A stretch of DNA of 22,652 nt from a virus. Positions 9,396 to 15,585 of this stretch are shown here, one piece after another. The stretch covers positions 1 to 22,652 of the IMG/VR virus record IMGVR_UViG_3300027777_000164; one strand, given 5' to 3'. The position numbers and the translations under genes were made by a program. The notes beneath the pieces are model-generated. The model saw only the letters and a list, made by a program, of their open reading frames with translations, did not search any database and had not been told where the DNA came from. Position 1 is the first letter of the stretch, and every line of letters begins with the position of its first letter.

Positions 9396-9952
9396 GCAGC
9401 TTTGTATCTCTTTGAGAACGTCTTAACTGTCGAGAGACAAAATTCTGTATACATGCAGTGATCACATACTCTATCAGAATTTAAATAGAGCTGAGGAGCA
9501 ATACATGACCCGTTCTTAGTATTTTCAATAATATACTCTTTCATACTCGAATATGAACGCGGCTCTTTTGGATTCCACTTTACTGTAATCTCTCGAGCCT
9601 CTTCTTCTGTAATTCTTTTTGAGTTTTTAGGTTTTTTAAGAAGCTTTAAACGAGCGAGAATTTGATGATCAATAGAAAATGGCTTTTTATTGTCCGGTCG
9701 AAGCTGCTTTTGAACTTCCTCAGGTGATACTCTCTGTTTGAGCAATCTCTTCGCTTCGTTACTGATATAGTGTTCAGCGAACGGTACAGGTCCACCAAAT
9801 TTCTTATTACCCTTGGCAATACCCGCCTTTGATACTCGACGCTCTAACCCTGTAACAATACAAGTCATAATTTTACTCTTAATGACATTCTCATCAACTG
9901 TAGGTAGTTTCATAGATTGTTTTGAAAGTTTTTTAACTTTAACTCGCTTCAT
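9392..9952 (-). CDS. Unknown phage protein with TCIVTG motif and C-terminal cysteine cluster
   Basis: The protein is 186 aa counting from ATG 9952. I chose this start over an in-frame ATG 36 nt upstream because a good promoter (TTGAAA-17-TAATAT) ends 7 nt before it and the upstream ATG lies inside that promoter. The N-terminus is highly basic. A TCIVTG..R...HYI....LLKQ region (about residues 28-75) closely matches the protein at 10888. The C-terminus has CxxC...C (VCDHCMYTEFC), which may bind zinc or an iron-sulfur cluster together with the upstream cysteines. The function is unknown. It converges tail-to-tail with the membrane protein and diverges from the gene at 10027. Confidence 0.7.
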   Translation of the reverse strand: MKRVKVKKLSKQSMKLPTVDENVIKSKIMTCIVTGLERRVSKAGIAKGNKKFGGPVPFAEHYISNEAKRLLKQRVSPEEVQKQLRPDNKKPFSIDHQILARLKLLKKPKNSKRITEEEAREITVKWNPKEPRSYSSMKEYIIENTKNGSCIAPQLYLNSDRVCDHCMYTEFCLSTVKTFSKRYKAA

Positions 9953-9959
9953 TGGATGT

Positions 9960-9988
9960 ATATTATGTATGCCAAATAGGAATTTCAA
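9960..9988 (-). promoter_or_regulatory. Host-type promoter TTGAAA-17-TAATAT
   Basis: On the minus strand TTGAAA (9988-9983) and TAATAT (9965-9960) are 17 nt apart. ATG 9952 follows after 7 nt, so the transcript is predicted to be leaderless. Confidence 0.65.
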
Positions 9989-9990
9989 GC

Positions 9991-10019
9991 TTGATTTTAA
10001 AAAAAATTGATTCTAGTAT
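9991..10019 (+). promoter_or_regulatory. Host-type promoter TTGATT-17-TAGTAT
   Basis: TTGATT (9991-9996) and TAGTAT (10014-10019) are 17 nt apart. ATG 10027 follows after 7 nt. It is back to back with the minus-strand promoter, the two -35 boxes being 2 nt apart. Confidence 0.55.
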
Positions 10020-10026
10020 TATTTTT

Positions 10027-10293
10027 ATGCCGTATATTAAAAAACAAGACAGGACAAGATACACGAAAGCTCTTACAGCTCTTCCTAATCTAGAGAACGC
10101 TGGTGAATTGAATTATTTTATCACCAAAGTTTGTCAACAGTATATAGATGATCATAAGCTCTGTTATAACACTCTCAATGAGATTGTAGGTGCACTAGAG
10201 TGCTGTAAGATTGAGTTCTATCGTCGAGTTGTTGCACCGTATGAAGGTGTGAAGATAGCAGAAAATTCTGATGTCTACCTAAAAACTGCTTGA
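10027..10293 (+). CDS. Conserved small phage protein (DUF6899-like)
   Basis: The protein is 88 aa from ATG 10027. A longer in-frame ORF from 9952 exists, but its first 25 codons lie in the divergent promoter region and are not protein-like. The motifs NAGELNYFIT, IVGALECCKIEFYRRVVAPYE and ENSDVY match a small protein family widely seen in phages; from memory this is DUF6899, function unknown. It is mostly helical with no membrane segment. The promoter spacing suggests leaderless expression. Confidence 0.7.
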   Translation: MPYIKKQDRTRYTKALTALPNLENAGELNYFITKVCQQYIDDHKLCYNTLNEIVGALECCKIEFYRRVVAPYEGVKIAENSDVYLKTA

Positions 10294-10329
10294 TTTATTT
10301 TTTTAATCAATATACCATCAAGGAATCAT

Positions 10330-10527
10330 ATGGGAAAGATGACACCAAATAATATTGAAAAGCTCGTTAAACAAGGAAGATTGGTTCCTGTTATTAAGAG
10401 CGAACAAAACGGTAAGCATTATCTTATCGGCTATAAGCGCAAGAGTACGAGCAGGAAGGCAAAAACAGACAGCTTCCTTCTCCCTGAACCTGAAGAGATT
10501 ACTCTTCCAGAAAATTTTAAAATTTAA
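10330..10527 (+). CDS. Small basic unknown protein with SD
   Basis: The protein is 65 aa, rich in Lys/Arg, beginning MGKMTPNNIEKLVKQGRLVP. The region with IEKLVKQGRLVPV...GKHYLIGY looks like a small helix-turn-strand DNA-binding or excisionase-like fold, but that is only an impression. AAGGA lies 5 nt before the ATG, so this gene has a Shine-Dalgarno site unlike most neighbours. A TTGATT/TATACC pair upstream has a short 15-nt spacer. Confidence 0.55.
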   Translation: MGKMTPNNIEKLVKQGRLVPVIKSEQNGKHYLIGYKRKSTSRKAKTDSFLLPEPEEITLPENFKI

Positions 10528-10570
10528 TAGTGGATTACTTAAAACTAGTATCCAATATTGAGAAAACAAA

Positions 10571-10580
10571 AAGGAGGTGA
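10571..10580 (+). promoter_or_regulatory. Perfect Shine-Dalgarno AAGGAGGTGA
   Basis: It complements the canonical 16S 3' end fully and lies 7 nt before ATG 10588. It decides that start over an ATG-less upstream extension of the frame and stands out against the mostly SD-less genes nearby. Confidence 0.85.
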
Positions 10581-10587
10581 AATAACA

Positions 10588-10782
10588 ATGATCGACTACA
10601 ATAACACAAATCTTCGTCCGAAGACGTTCTTCGTAACGATGGAGCGTAACCGTGATGGCAGCTTTACCGTCAAGAAGGCAAAGATGCTTAACCGCATTAA
10701 CCAGTTCAAGCGCACTATTCAGCGCGTTGACGCAAGGGATATTACACGTGCTATTAAGACTAATGCAATTACCGTTGCATAA
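10588..10782 (+). CDS. Small basic protein, probably strongly translated
   Basis: The protein is 64 aa beginning MIDYNNTNLRPKTFFVTMER, with many Lys/Arg and a beta-like first half (TFFVTMERNRDGSFTVKKAK). Its codon choice (AAG, CGT/CGC, GTT) differs from the AAA-rich neighbours and resembles highly expressed genes. With a perfect SD in front and a strong intrinsic terminator 20 nt after the stop, it looks like an abundant early product. The family is not recognised, and nucleic-acid binding is only suggested by charge. Confidence 0.7.
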   Translation: MIDYNNTNLRPKTFFVTMERNRDGSFTVKKAKMLNRINQFKRTIQRVDARDITRAIKTNAITVA

Positions 10783-10801
10783 TCTTATTTGAACAATGAG
10801 A

Positions 10802-10841
10802 GGGACCGGCTTCTAAGATTTAGGAGTCGGTCCTTTTTTAT
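10802..10841 (+). terminator. Strong intrinsic terminator
   Basis: A hairpin of about 14 pairs (GGACCGGCTTCTAA pairs with TTAGGAGTCGGTCC, two G-U pairs) is followed by TTTTTT. It ends the 10588 transcript. Confidence 0.9.
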
Positions 10842-10852
10842 CAACGTTTTTA

Positions 10853-10881
10853 TTGCATATTCCTAAACAATTTTATACTAT
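10853..10881 (+). promoter_or_regulatory. Host-type promoter TTGCAT-17-TACTAT
   Basis: TTGCAT 10853-10858 and TACTAT 10876-10881, spacer 17, then 6 nt to ATG 10888. No SD is visible; leaderless transcription is predicted. Confidence 0.65.
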
Positions 10882-10887
10882 AAGCAA

Positions 10888-11190
10888 ATGTTAAATGCAG
10901 AAGAAATTAATAAGAGATTTAAAAAAGCAATCGCTAAAGATCCTAATACATTGACATGTATTATAACAGGCAAGTCACGACCTACGAGTAGTGAGTACTT
11001 GGAGGAGAAGGCAAAGAAAGCAGGCTCAAAAGAGGAATTCCTCAAACACTATATTTGCAGAGATGCACTGACCCTTCTCAAGCAGGGTAAGAGCGTTGCC
11101 GATACCCGTAAAGAGCTTGGAATCACAGATATAACAATCGCTATTGGTGGTGACTTTCTCAAACGTGCTCTAGAAATAAACGGGAAATAA
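10888..11190 (+). CDS. Unknown phage protein, paralogue of the 9392-9952 protein
   Basis: The protein is 100 aa. Residues about 20-80 carry TCIITGKSRPTS, HYICRDALTLLKQGKS and a following ADTRKEL. The other protein has TCIVTGLERRVS, HYISNEAKRLLKQRVS and EEVQKQL in the same order. This version lacks the C-terminal Cys cluster and the basic N-terminus, so it could be the minimal domain. The function is unknown. It has its own host-type promoter set for leaderless expression. Confidence 0.7.
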   Translation: MLNAEEINKRFKKAIAKDPNTLTCIITGKSRPTSSEYLEEKAKKAGSKEEFLKHYICRDALTLLKQGKSVADTRKELGITDITIAIGGDFLKRALEINGK

Positions 11191-11192
11191 GC

Positions 11193-11220
11193 TTGTAGTT
11201 CCCTTTAGAGCCTCTATTAT
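11193..11220 (+). promoter_or_regulatory. Host-type promoter TTGTAG-16-TATTAT
   Basis: TTGTAG 11193-11198 and TATTAT 11215-11220; ATG 11230 follows after 9 nt, giving a predicted leader of 2-3 nt. The stretch after the -10 resembles that before the 18879 gene (TATTATAAARG..TCATG). Confidence 0.55.
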
Positions 11221-11229
11221 AAAAGAATC

Positions 11230-11502
11230 ATGAAGATACTACCTAAACAATTCGATAAGAAAGGATTTACCTATAAGCAAATTAAACGCGTAGGTGATAA
11301 GGCAATCTACGAGCAAACAAAGAAGGGACAAACAGGGAAAACCTTTGAAGTAGTAAAGATTAACCGCCATAATGGTTACGAGCTAGGGGGACAGAAGATT
11401 CCACCTGGAGAGGCATATCCTTCAACGTCACAGTGGGGTACCGCTGGATGGACTCATCGTACTCTCGGTGAAGCCGAAACAAAATTTAAAAAACTCAAAT
11501 AA
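11230..11502 (+). CDS. Conserved small phage protein, unknown function
   Basis: The protein is 90 aa. The pattern YEQTKKG...FEVVKINRHNGYELGG, then PPGEAYPSTSQWGTAGWTH and a C-terminal AETKFKKL, is one I recognise as recurrent in small phage proteins of unknown function. The fold looks like a compact alpha/beta domain with no catalytic motif. It has its own promoter with an almost absent leader. Confidence 0.65.
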   Translation: MKILPKQFDKKGFTYKQIKRVGDKAIYEQTKKGQTGKTFEVVKINRHNGYELGGQKIPPGEAYPSTSQWGTAGWTHRTLGEAETKFKKLK

Positions 11503-11507
11503 TAATC

Positions 11508-11536
11508 TTGCAGTACCATCTCAAAAAACATATACT
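11508..11536 (+). promoter_or_regulatory. Host-type promoter TTGCAG-17-TATACT
   Basis: TTGCAG 11508-11513, spacer 17, TATACT 11531-11536, then 6 nt to ATG 11543. This decides the start of the ATPase gene and predicts a leaderless mRNA. Confidence 0.7.
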
Positions 11537-11542
11537 GAGCGC

Positions 11543-12451
11543 ATGAAAATTAACCTACATAGTACATCGTTTACAGCTGTTAAAGATATTCAGATTCCTG
11601 ATATCTACAATAATCGTATTAAGTCTGGTATTCCAGAAGTCGATGACATGTTCGGTGGTGGTATTCTACCTGGATCACTAACGACGATCTCATCAAAGGC
11701 TGGCGTTGGTAAGTCTACGATGGTTCTTCAGATTCTCAATGGAATGACGAAGAACGGTTATAAGGTTGGTTTTGTCTCCGCTGAAGAATCTATTCATCAA
11801 GTCGCTTTTGCTTGTAAGCGTCTTGGTATTGAGGATGTTGGAATCTGTAATGAATCTAATGCTAAGAAGATTATTAGCTTTATGAACGACGTTGATGTTG
11901 TTGTTATCGATTCATTTCATGCTGTTGATAAGGGAAGTATGGAGGAGAAAGAGTTTATTGAGACTCTGATTAACCGAGCAAAGGAGACAGAGTGTGCTGT
12001 GTTGATTATCTGTCATCTTACTAAGGGCGGTGTTATTAAGGGAACTAATCTCCTTACCTACGCTGTTGATGTTAATATCTTTGTTGAAATTGCAGAAGAG
12101 GACCCTGCTCTTCGACGAATCTTCTTTACCAAGAACCGTTTTGGTCCTGGTATTGATTATACCTGCGCGTTTACTAGTCGTGGTTATGACTTTACTGAGG
12201 TTAAAGCAACAGGTAATAATACAAAAAATTCAAAAGCTGATAAGAAGGAAGAAGCCCGTAAACAGATTCTTGGTATTGAGGGAAAGTTTTCAGTAGCTGA
12301 TGTTTGTGCAGCCCTTAACGTTGATGCTTCTCGAGCAGGTTGGCTTCTTCGAGAGCTTACCACTGAGGGTAGGCTTGTTAAGAATAATTTTCGTGGAAAT
12401 AAGTGCCGCTGGAGGGTAAATAAAATTGAAGCAATTCTAACTAATCACTAA
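11543..12451 (+). CDS. RadA/Sms-like RecA-fold ATPase, short form with C-terminal winged helix
   Basis: The protein is 302 aa from ATG 11543; an in-frame ATG at 11468 lies in the preceding gene and upstream of the promoter. The Walker A motif is SSKAGVGKST (about 50-59) and Walker B is VVVIDSF (about 120-125). It is followed by ICHLTKGGVIKG (about 156-167) and KNRFG (197-201), the signature that RadA uses in DNA branch migration. It lacks the N-terminal zinc finger and the C-terminal Lon-like domain of bacterial RadA. Instead residues about 240-296 look like a winged helix (FSVADVCAALN...LLRELTTEGRLVK). A role in phage recombination or as a replicative DnaB/UvsX-like helper is inferred. It starts a two-gene unit with the small gene at 12453. 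Confidence 0.8.
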   Translation: MKINLHSTSFTAVKDIQIPDIYNNRIKSGIPEVDDMFGGGILPGSLTTISSKAGVGKSTMVLQILNGMTKNGYKVGFVSAEESIHQVAFACKRLGIEDVGICNESNAKKIISFMNDVDVVVIDSFHAVDKGSMEEKEFIETLINRAKETECAVLIICHLTKGGVIKGTNLLTYAVDVNIFVEIAEEDPALRRIFFTKNRFGPGIDYTCAFTSRGYDFTEVKATGNNTKNSKADKKEEARKQILGIEGKFSVADVCAALNVDASRAGWLLRELTTEGRLVKNNFRGNKCRWRVNKIEAILTNH

Positions 12452-12452
12452 T

Positions 12453-12578
12453 ATGGCAGGTAAAGGTCCAAGACAACGTCCAACAAACTTTAAAAAGTTT
12501 AAAGAAAACTATCCAAAAACATCTGGCAAGGTAGATGGATTTGTAAAAATTAAAGGGAAGCTAGTTAAAAAATACTAG
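12453..12578 (+). CDS. Micro-protein, highly basic (41 aa)
   Basis: ATG one nucleotide after the TAA of the ATPase gene, ending at TAG 12576-12578. It begins MAGKGPRQRPTNFKKFKENY and has roughly a third Lys/Arg, with a GFVKIKGKLVKKY tail. The tight spacing implies coupled translation with the RadA-like ATPase. Nucleic-acid binding is suggested by charge only; no family is recognised. Confidence 0.6.
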   Translation: MAGKGPRQRPTNFKKFKENYPKTSGKVDGFVKIKGKLVKKY

Positions 12579-12606
12579 ACGTTCTTGCAAAAGCAGCCCT
12601 GTTTCC

Positions 12607-12629
12607 ATAAATAATTCTGAATTATTTAT
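12607..12629 (+). promoter_or_regulatory. Late promoter within an 11-bp perfect palindrome over the start codon
   Basis: ATAAATAATTC (12607-12617), one T, then its exact reverse complement (12619-12629), whose last two bases are the first two of ATG 12628. The plus-strand late motif predicts a start at 12619 (9-nt leader). The minus strand carries the same motif, so it could fire in both directions. Confidence 0.65.
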
Positions 12630-14433
12630 GGCAACAACATTATCCGCTTCTCCAAACTTCCAGGCACCTCCAGCCACTCCAATCCAGGGATGGAGTAATT
12701 CATTCGTCAATATCGCAAATGATCAGGGTGTACCTCTATATGCACAAGCATCATATCTAACCAATGTTAAAGCTGATGGGTCAGTAAACATGTCCCTCAG
12801 TAAACAAACAAAGGACGTTGTTAATAGATTAAAGGTTTCTGTACATCAAAACGTTTACGAAGCCGATTTTGAATACGGCGCACAGCCTCTTCGTTGGGAG
12901 AATGTTACAACTGGGTCCGGTATAATTAAACAGATTCCACAATTAGGTGGTGTTCAGATGACTATTTCCAATCCTGGTGATGTAACTGTTCGTCAATCTC
13001 GCCCCTATCATCGTTACCAACCAGGTAAGACCATGTATATGGCCACCAACGTTAATTTTGGTGGTCCAAATGCCGGCCAAGCTCAGCGTGTTGGCTTTTT
13101 TGATGATTCAAATGGTATTTTCTTTGAACAGGGTACACCTACTACAGGTAATCCAGCAGGTATGTCTGTTGTCGTAAGAAGCGATGTCAATGGATTACCT
13201 ATCGATACAAGAATTGATTACACTCAATGGTCAGATCCTTTTGGTGTCAAGAGTAGCCTTAACTGGAGTCAAGTACAAATGTTGTGGTTAGAGTACGCTT
13301 GGTACGGTGCAGGTTGTCTTCGCTGGGGCGTTCTTATTAACGGCGAGGCATTTGTTCTTCATGAATACGGTACAGCTAATACCATAGCTGTACCTTGGGC
13401 AAGAACTGGTAACCTCCCTGTTCGTTATGAACAGCGTAATTACTCATCTAATGCAATACAGGTCTTTAATCACTACGGTGTATCGGTAATTGTTGAAGGT
13501 GGTAGAGATCCCCAACGTGGCTTTACCTATAGTTACAGTGTTTCAGCTCCTACACAGATTAATTCAACTTTCGCTAAGCCAGTTCTTTCTATTAGAAATC
13601 GTACCATGGGTACACGTGTTGTTGACACCTATCAAACTTATACCGCGAACGGCGTACCAATTCCAGGTGGATACAACTTAACATATTCCACCGGTACTAG
13701 TGCTATTACAGGTGTGAGCACAATTAACGGCCTAGGCTCACCAGTTATTCTTAACTTTGCACCTAATACCTGGCCAACATCACTTTCCGGATTATCAATT
13801 TACTTTCCAACAGTAACAGGCGTTGGTTATCCAAGTGGTGTAACAGGTCGTATTTACGCTAATACATCTTCATCTATTACTGCTGTTGATGTCGTAATGG
13901 GATTATCTGCATACGGTACAGGCTCGAGTTCAGGTGTAATACCAAATCCTCTTTCTGGTATTACCGTCAGTACACACCAAAGCGTTGTTGCCGTTACAAC
14001 AACTGGTGTAACATTTATTACTGCTTTCTCTGGTGTTCCATATCAGATTGGTCTTATCAATCGCGGTCAGATTCTTCCTCTTGACCTCCTTCTTTCAACC
14101 AATCAACAGGCTCTACTTCAGTTCTATGTCTCTACACCATATAATCCAATTATATTGAATAACCCTCAATGGAGATCAATGGCGTCGTTGAGTTCATATA
14201 ACTCATTTGCTGAGGTTGATCAGTCAGCTACAAGCTTTACTGGCGGAGAAATTGTTTATTCCTTCTACGTATCACCAGGATTTAACGTTCAAGATAAAGA
14301 CTTATCGAACTTCTTCCCGCTATATAATACCATTCGTGGTAATACACCTGATATTCTAACACTTGCCATTAATACTTTCGGTCAACCTTTGACCGCTGGT
14401 GCAAATATTATTGGTCAGGAAGCGATGTCCTAA
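12628..14433 (+). CDS. Virion structural protein of large marine-type phages
   Basis: The protein is 601 aa. The central block RVGFFDDSNGIFFE, VVVRSDVNGLPIDTRID..QW, QVQMLWLEYAWYGAGCLRWGV and NLPVRYEQRN is a signature I recognise from structural proteins of large T4-like marine phages; the exact virion position is not known to me. The N-terminus (about 1-90) resembles a helical attachment region, and the rest is Gly/Ser/Thr-rich beta structure with a lectin-like feel. A late promoter in a palindrome precedes it, which fits a structural gene. It is followed after 53 nt by a gene with a host-type promoter, so it is probably monocistronic. Confidence 0.7.
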   Translation: MATTLSASPNFQAPPATPIQGWSNSFVNIANDQGVPLYAQASYLTNVKADGSVNMSLSKQTKDVVNRLKVSVHQNVYEADFEYGAQPLRWENVTTGSGIIKQIPQLGGVQMTISNPGDVTVRQSRPYHRYQPGKTMYMATNVNFGGPNAGQAQRVGFFDDSNGIFFEQGTPTTGNPAGMSVVVRSDVNGLPIDTRIDYTQWSDPFGVKSSLNWSQVQMLWLEYAWYGAGCLRWGVLINGEAFVLHEYGTANTIAVPWARTGNLPVRYEQRNYSSNAIQVFNHYGVSVIVEGGRDPQRGFTYSYSVSAPTQINSTFAKPVLSIRNRTMGTRVVDTYQTYTANGVPIPGGYNLTYSTGTSAITGVSTINGLGSPVILNFAPNTWPTSLSGLSIYFPTVTGVGYPSGVTGRIYANTSSSITAVDVVMGLSAYGTGSSSGVIPNPLSGITVSTHQSVVAVTTTGVTFITAFSGVPYQIGLINRGQILPLDLLLSTNQQALLQFYVSTPYNPIILNNPQWRSMASLSSYNSFAEVDQSATSFTGGEIVYSFYVSPGFNVQDKDLSNFFPLYNTIRGNTPDILTLAINTFGQPLTAGANIIGQEAMS

Positions 14434-14452
14434 GCTTTATTGCTTATATTGC

Positions 14453-14480
14453 TTGATTCCGGCGTCATTAGCTATATAAT
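14453..14480 (+). promoter_or_regulatory. Host-type promoter TTGATT-16-TATAAT
   Basis: TTGATT 14453-14458 and TATAAT 14475-14480, then 6 nt (AACAGC) to ATG 14487, so the start site falls on or next to the A of ATG. The -35 overlaps the left arm of a 14-bp inverted repeat. Confidence 0.75.
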
Positions 14481-14500
14481 AACAGCATGACGCCGGAATC
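14455..14500. repeat. 14-bp perfect inverted repeat enclosing the -10 and start codon
   Basis: GATTCCGGCGTCAT (14455-14468) and its exact reverse complement ATGACGCCGGAATC (14487-14500) are separated by 18 nt. The right arm begins with the ATG of the next gene and the left arm overlaps the -35. It could be an operator, or an RNA hairpin that hides the start codon only in read-through transcripts. Confidence 0.85.
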
Positions 14501-15095
14501 GTTTAAAGCTCGTAATCACGCTCTTAAGCCTTTATCTATTATTGGCAAGGTCCGATGGAGATTTAAATTTTTAGGAGAGTTTGATATCTGGGATGTATTG
14601 CCATATAGCTGGCGACACCATTGGTATGATCGAGTTAGGCCAATTTTTAAGCCACAAAATACACGTTTACGAAAAATTATCCCAAAAACATGGATTGATG
14701 TGTCTAGTCTTATTGAAAAGGTAAACTTTGAATTTGTTAAAAAGTTTTACGAGGAGGAATATATTAACGGTATTGTTGATTGGGAGCAATCAGGAGAACA
14801 TCATGTAGAGTTCGCACGTTGGCTAGAGAGCACATATCAGTACATAACAGTTGAGCGTCCAGAGCTTGAAAAGCAAATGGATAATGCCTATCCTCCATTG
14901 CCTTCATTTGATGAGTGGCTTACTCCATGTGAATATAAAGAAGACGGTACTGTTAAGAGCTATAAAATGGCAGATCGTGGTCAATCTTACGAAGAGCTTT
15001 ACGGTGAGGTGAATCGTCTTGAGCAAATTATTACAGATAAAGATACAGAGGTACTGGTTGAAATTGTTAAGCGTAGACAGTATTTTTGGACATAA
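14487..15095 (+). CDS. Conserved phage protein of unknown function
   Basis: The protein is 202 aa. It has an aromatic, Trp-rich N-terminal half (RWRFKFLGEFDIWDVLPYSWRHHWYDRVRPIF). The C-terminus GEVNRLEQIITDKDTEVLVEIVKRRQYFWT matches a pattern I recall from many phage hypothetical proteins (a helix ending R..yxWT). There are no catalytic motifs or membrane segments. The first five codons are the right arm of the 14-bp inverted repeat, so codon choice there is constrained by the DNA element. Its promoter spacing predicts leaderless translation, and the inverted repeat could block translation from upstream read-through. Confidence 0.65.
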   Translation: MTPESFKARNHALKPLSIIGKVRWRFKFLGEFDIWDVLPYSWRHHWYDRVRPIFKPQNTRLRKIIPKTWIDVSSLIEKVNFEFVKKFYEEEYINGIVDWEQSGEHHVEFARWLESTYQYITVERPELEKQMDNAYPPLPSFDEWLTPCEYKEDGTVKSYKMADRGQSYEELYGEVNRLEQIITDKDTEVLVEIVKRRQYFWT

Positions 15096-15104
15096 AATTT
15101 AATC

Positions 15105-15191
15105 GGGTCATTATACTATTAAAGACATAGCTCGGACTGTAAATCCGATGTTCATTGAACTGGCTAGGAGCGTTACCTAGATGGCCCACCA
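15105..15191 (+). tRNA. tRNA-Tyr (GTA) with non-canonical elbow
   Basis: Acceptor GGGTCAT/ATGGCCC, anticodon arm TCGGA-CTGTAAA-TCCGA, long variable arm GTTC-ATT-GAAC, T-stem CTAGG/CCTAG, discriminator A and encoded CCA. The T-loop is AGCGTTA instead of TTCRANN. The D-loop (TAAAGAC) has no GG, and four rather than two bases join acceptor and D-stem. It shares the T-loop type with the tRNA-Ile at 17641. Confidence 0.75.
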
Positions 15192-15326
15192 TTTTTAAGA
15201 GTAGTAAATTGCAACAGTCAAAAAAACTACCGCATTTACCATAATTGCGATGCTCTATTACCTACATTTGCTGGTAAAAATAAAGGCAGAGGGAGAAAAA
15301 GTCGTGGACTTAAAAGTTACGAATAA
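15192..15326 (+). pseudogene. Degraded C-terminal remnant of an HNH endonuclease
   Basis: The frame ending at TAA 15324-15326 reads ...PTFAGKNKGRGRKSRGLKSYE. This is the tail type of the intact HNH protein at 20159 (DTFGAKNKGNGRKARGLPLHY). Upstream, the expected CPNCHS core appears only as broken pieces in two frames (NC, CSIT), and there is no start codon. It sits directly after tRNA-Tyr, as HNH genes in tRNA clusters often do. The alternative is a 27-aa ORF from ATG 15250 in another frame, which I consider chance. Confidence 0.55.
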
Positions 15327-15328
15327 AG

Positions 15329-15336
15329 ACTAAATA
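15329..15336 (+). promoter_or_regulatory. Late-type promoter ACTAAATA
   Basis: AAAGACTAAATA, identical over 12 nt to the element before 8268, then ATTTA. The predicted start is 15342, 4 nt before ATG 15346. Confidence 0.5.
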
Positions 15337-15345
15337 ATTTATGTA

Positions 15346-15585
15346 ATGACAATGCTCGATACACAACCACCGCACGATACAGCACCAGAAATTGATCGTA
15401 ATATTATTAAATGGAGTGGGTATTTTGCTACGTCTGAACAAGCTCAAGAACATTTAGAACAAAAAGCAAAACGATTTGCCGTTGCAGAGGATAAACTTAT
15501 TGTAAGTGCAAAAAAAGATTTTGTTAATAGACATTTTAAAGGATATTTTCTTTATAGATTTACTTTAGTAGTAGCGTCAAAATGA
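15346..15585 (+). CDS. Unknown small phage protein
   Basis: The protein is 79 aa beginning MTMLDTQPPHDTAPEIDRNI; a second ATG two codons on is equally plausible. The middle (FATSEQAQEHLEQKAKRFAVAEDKLIVSAKKDF) looks alpha-helical, and the end (GYFLYRFTLVVASK) is beta-like. No family is recognised. Its stop overlaps the next start (ATGA), so it is the first gene of a coupled three-gene unit led by a late-type promoter. Confidence 0.6.
   Translation: MTMLDTQPPHDTAPEIDRNIIKWSGYFATSEQAQEHLEQKAKRFAVAEDKLIVSAKKDFVNRHFKGYFLYRFTLVVASK

Noticed and set aside
9953-9988. Longer N-terminus for the 186-aa minus-strand protein
   Set aside because: The extra codons lie across the -35/-10 region of its promoter.
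9952-10026. 25 extra codons on the DUF6899-like protein
   Set aside because: They cover the divergent promoters and are not protein-like; ATG 10027 fits the promoter spacing.
11468-11542. Longer N-terminus for the RadA-like ATPase
   Set aside because: It overlaps the previous gene and the TTGCAG/TATACT promoter, and homology begins after ATG 11543.
15250-15333. 27-aa ORF downstream of tRNA-Tyr
   Set aside because: The HNH-like tail is in another frame of the same DNA and explains the region better.
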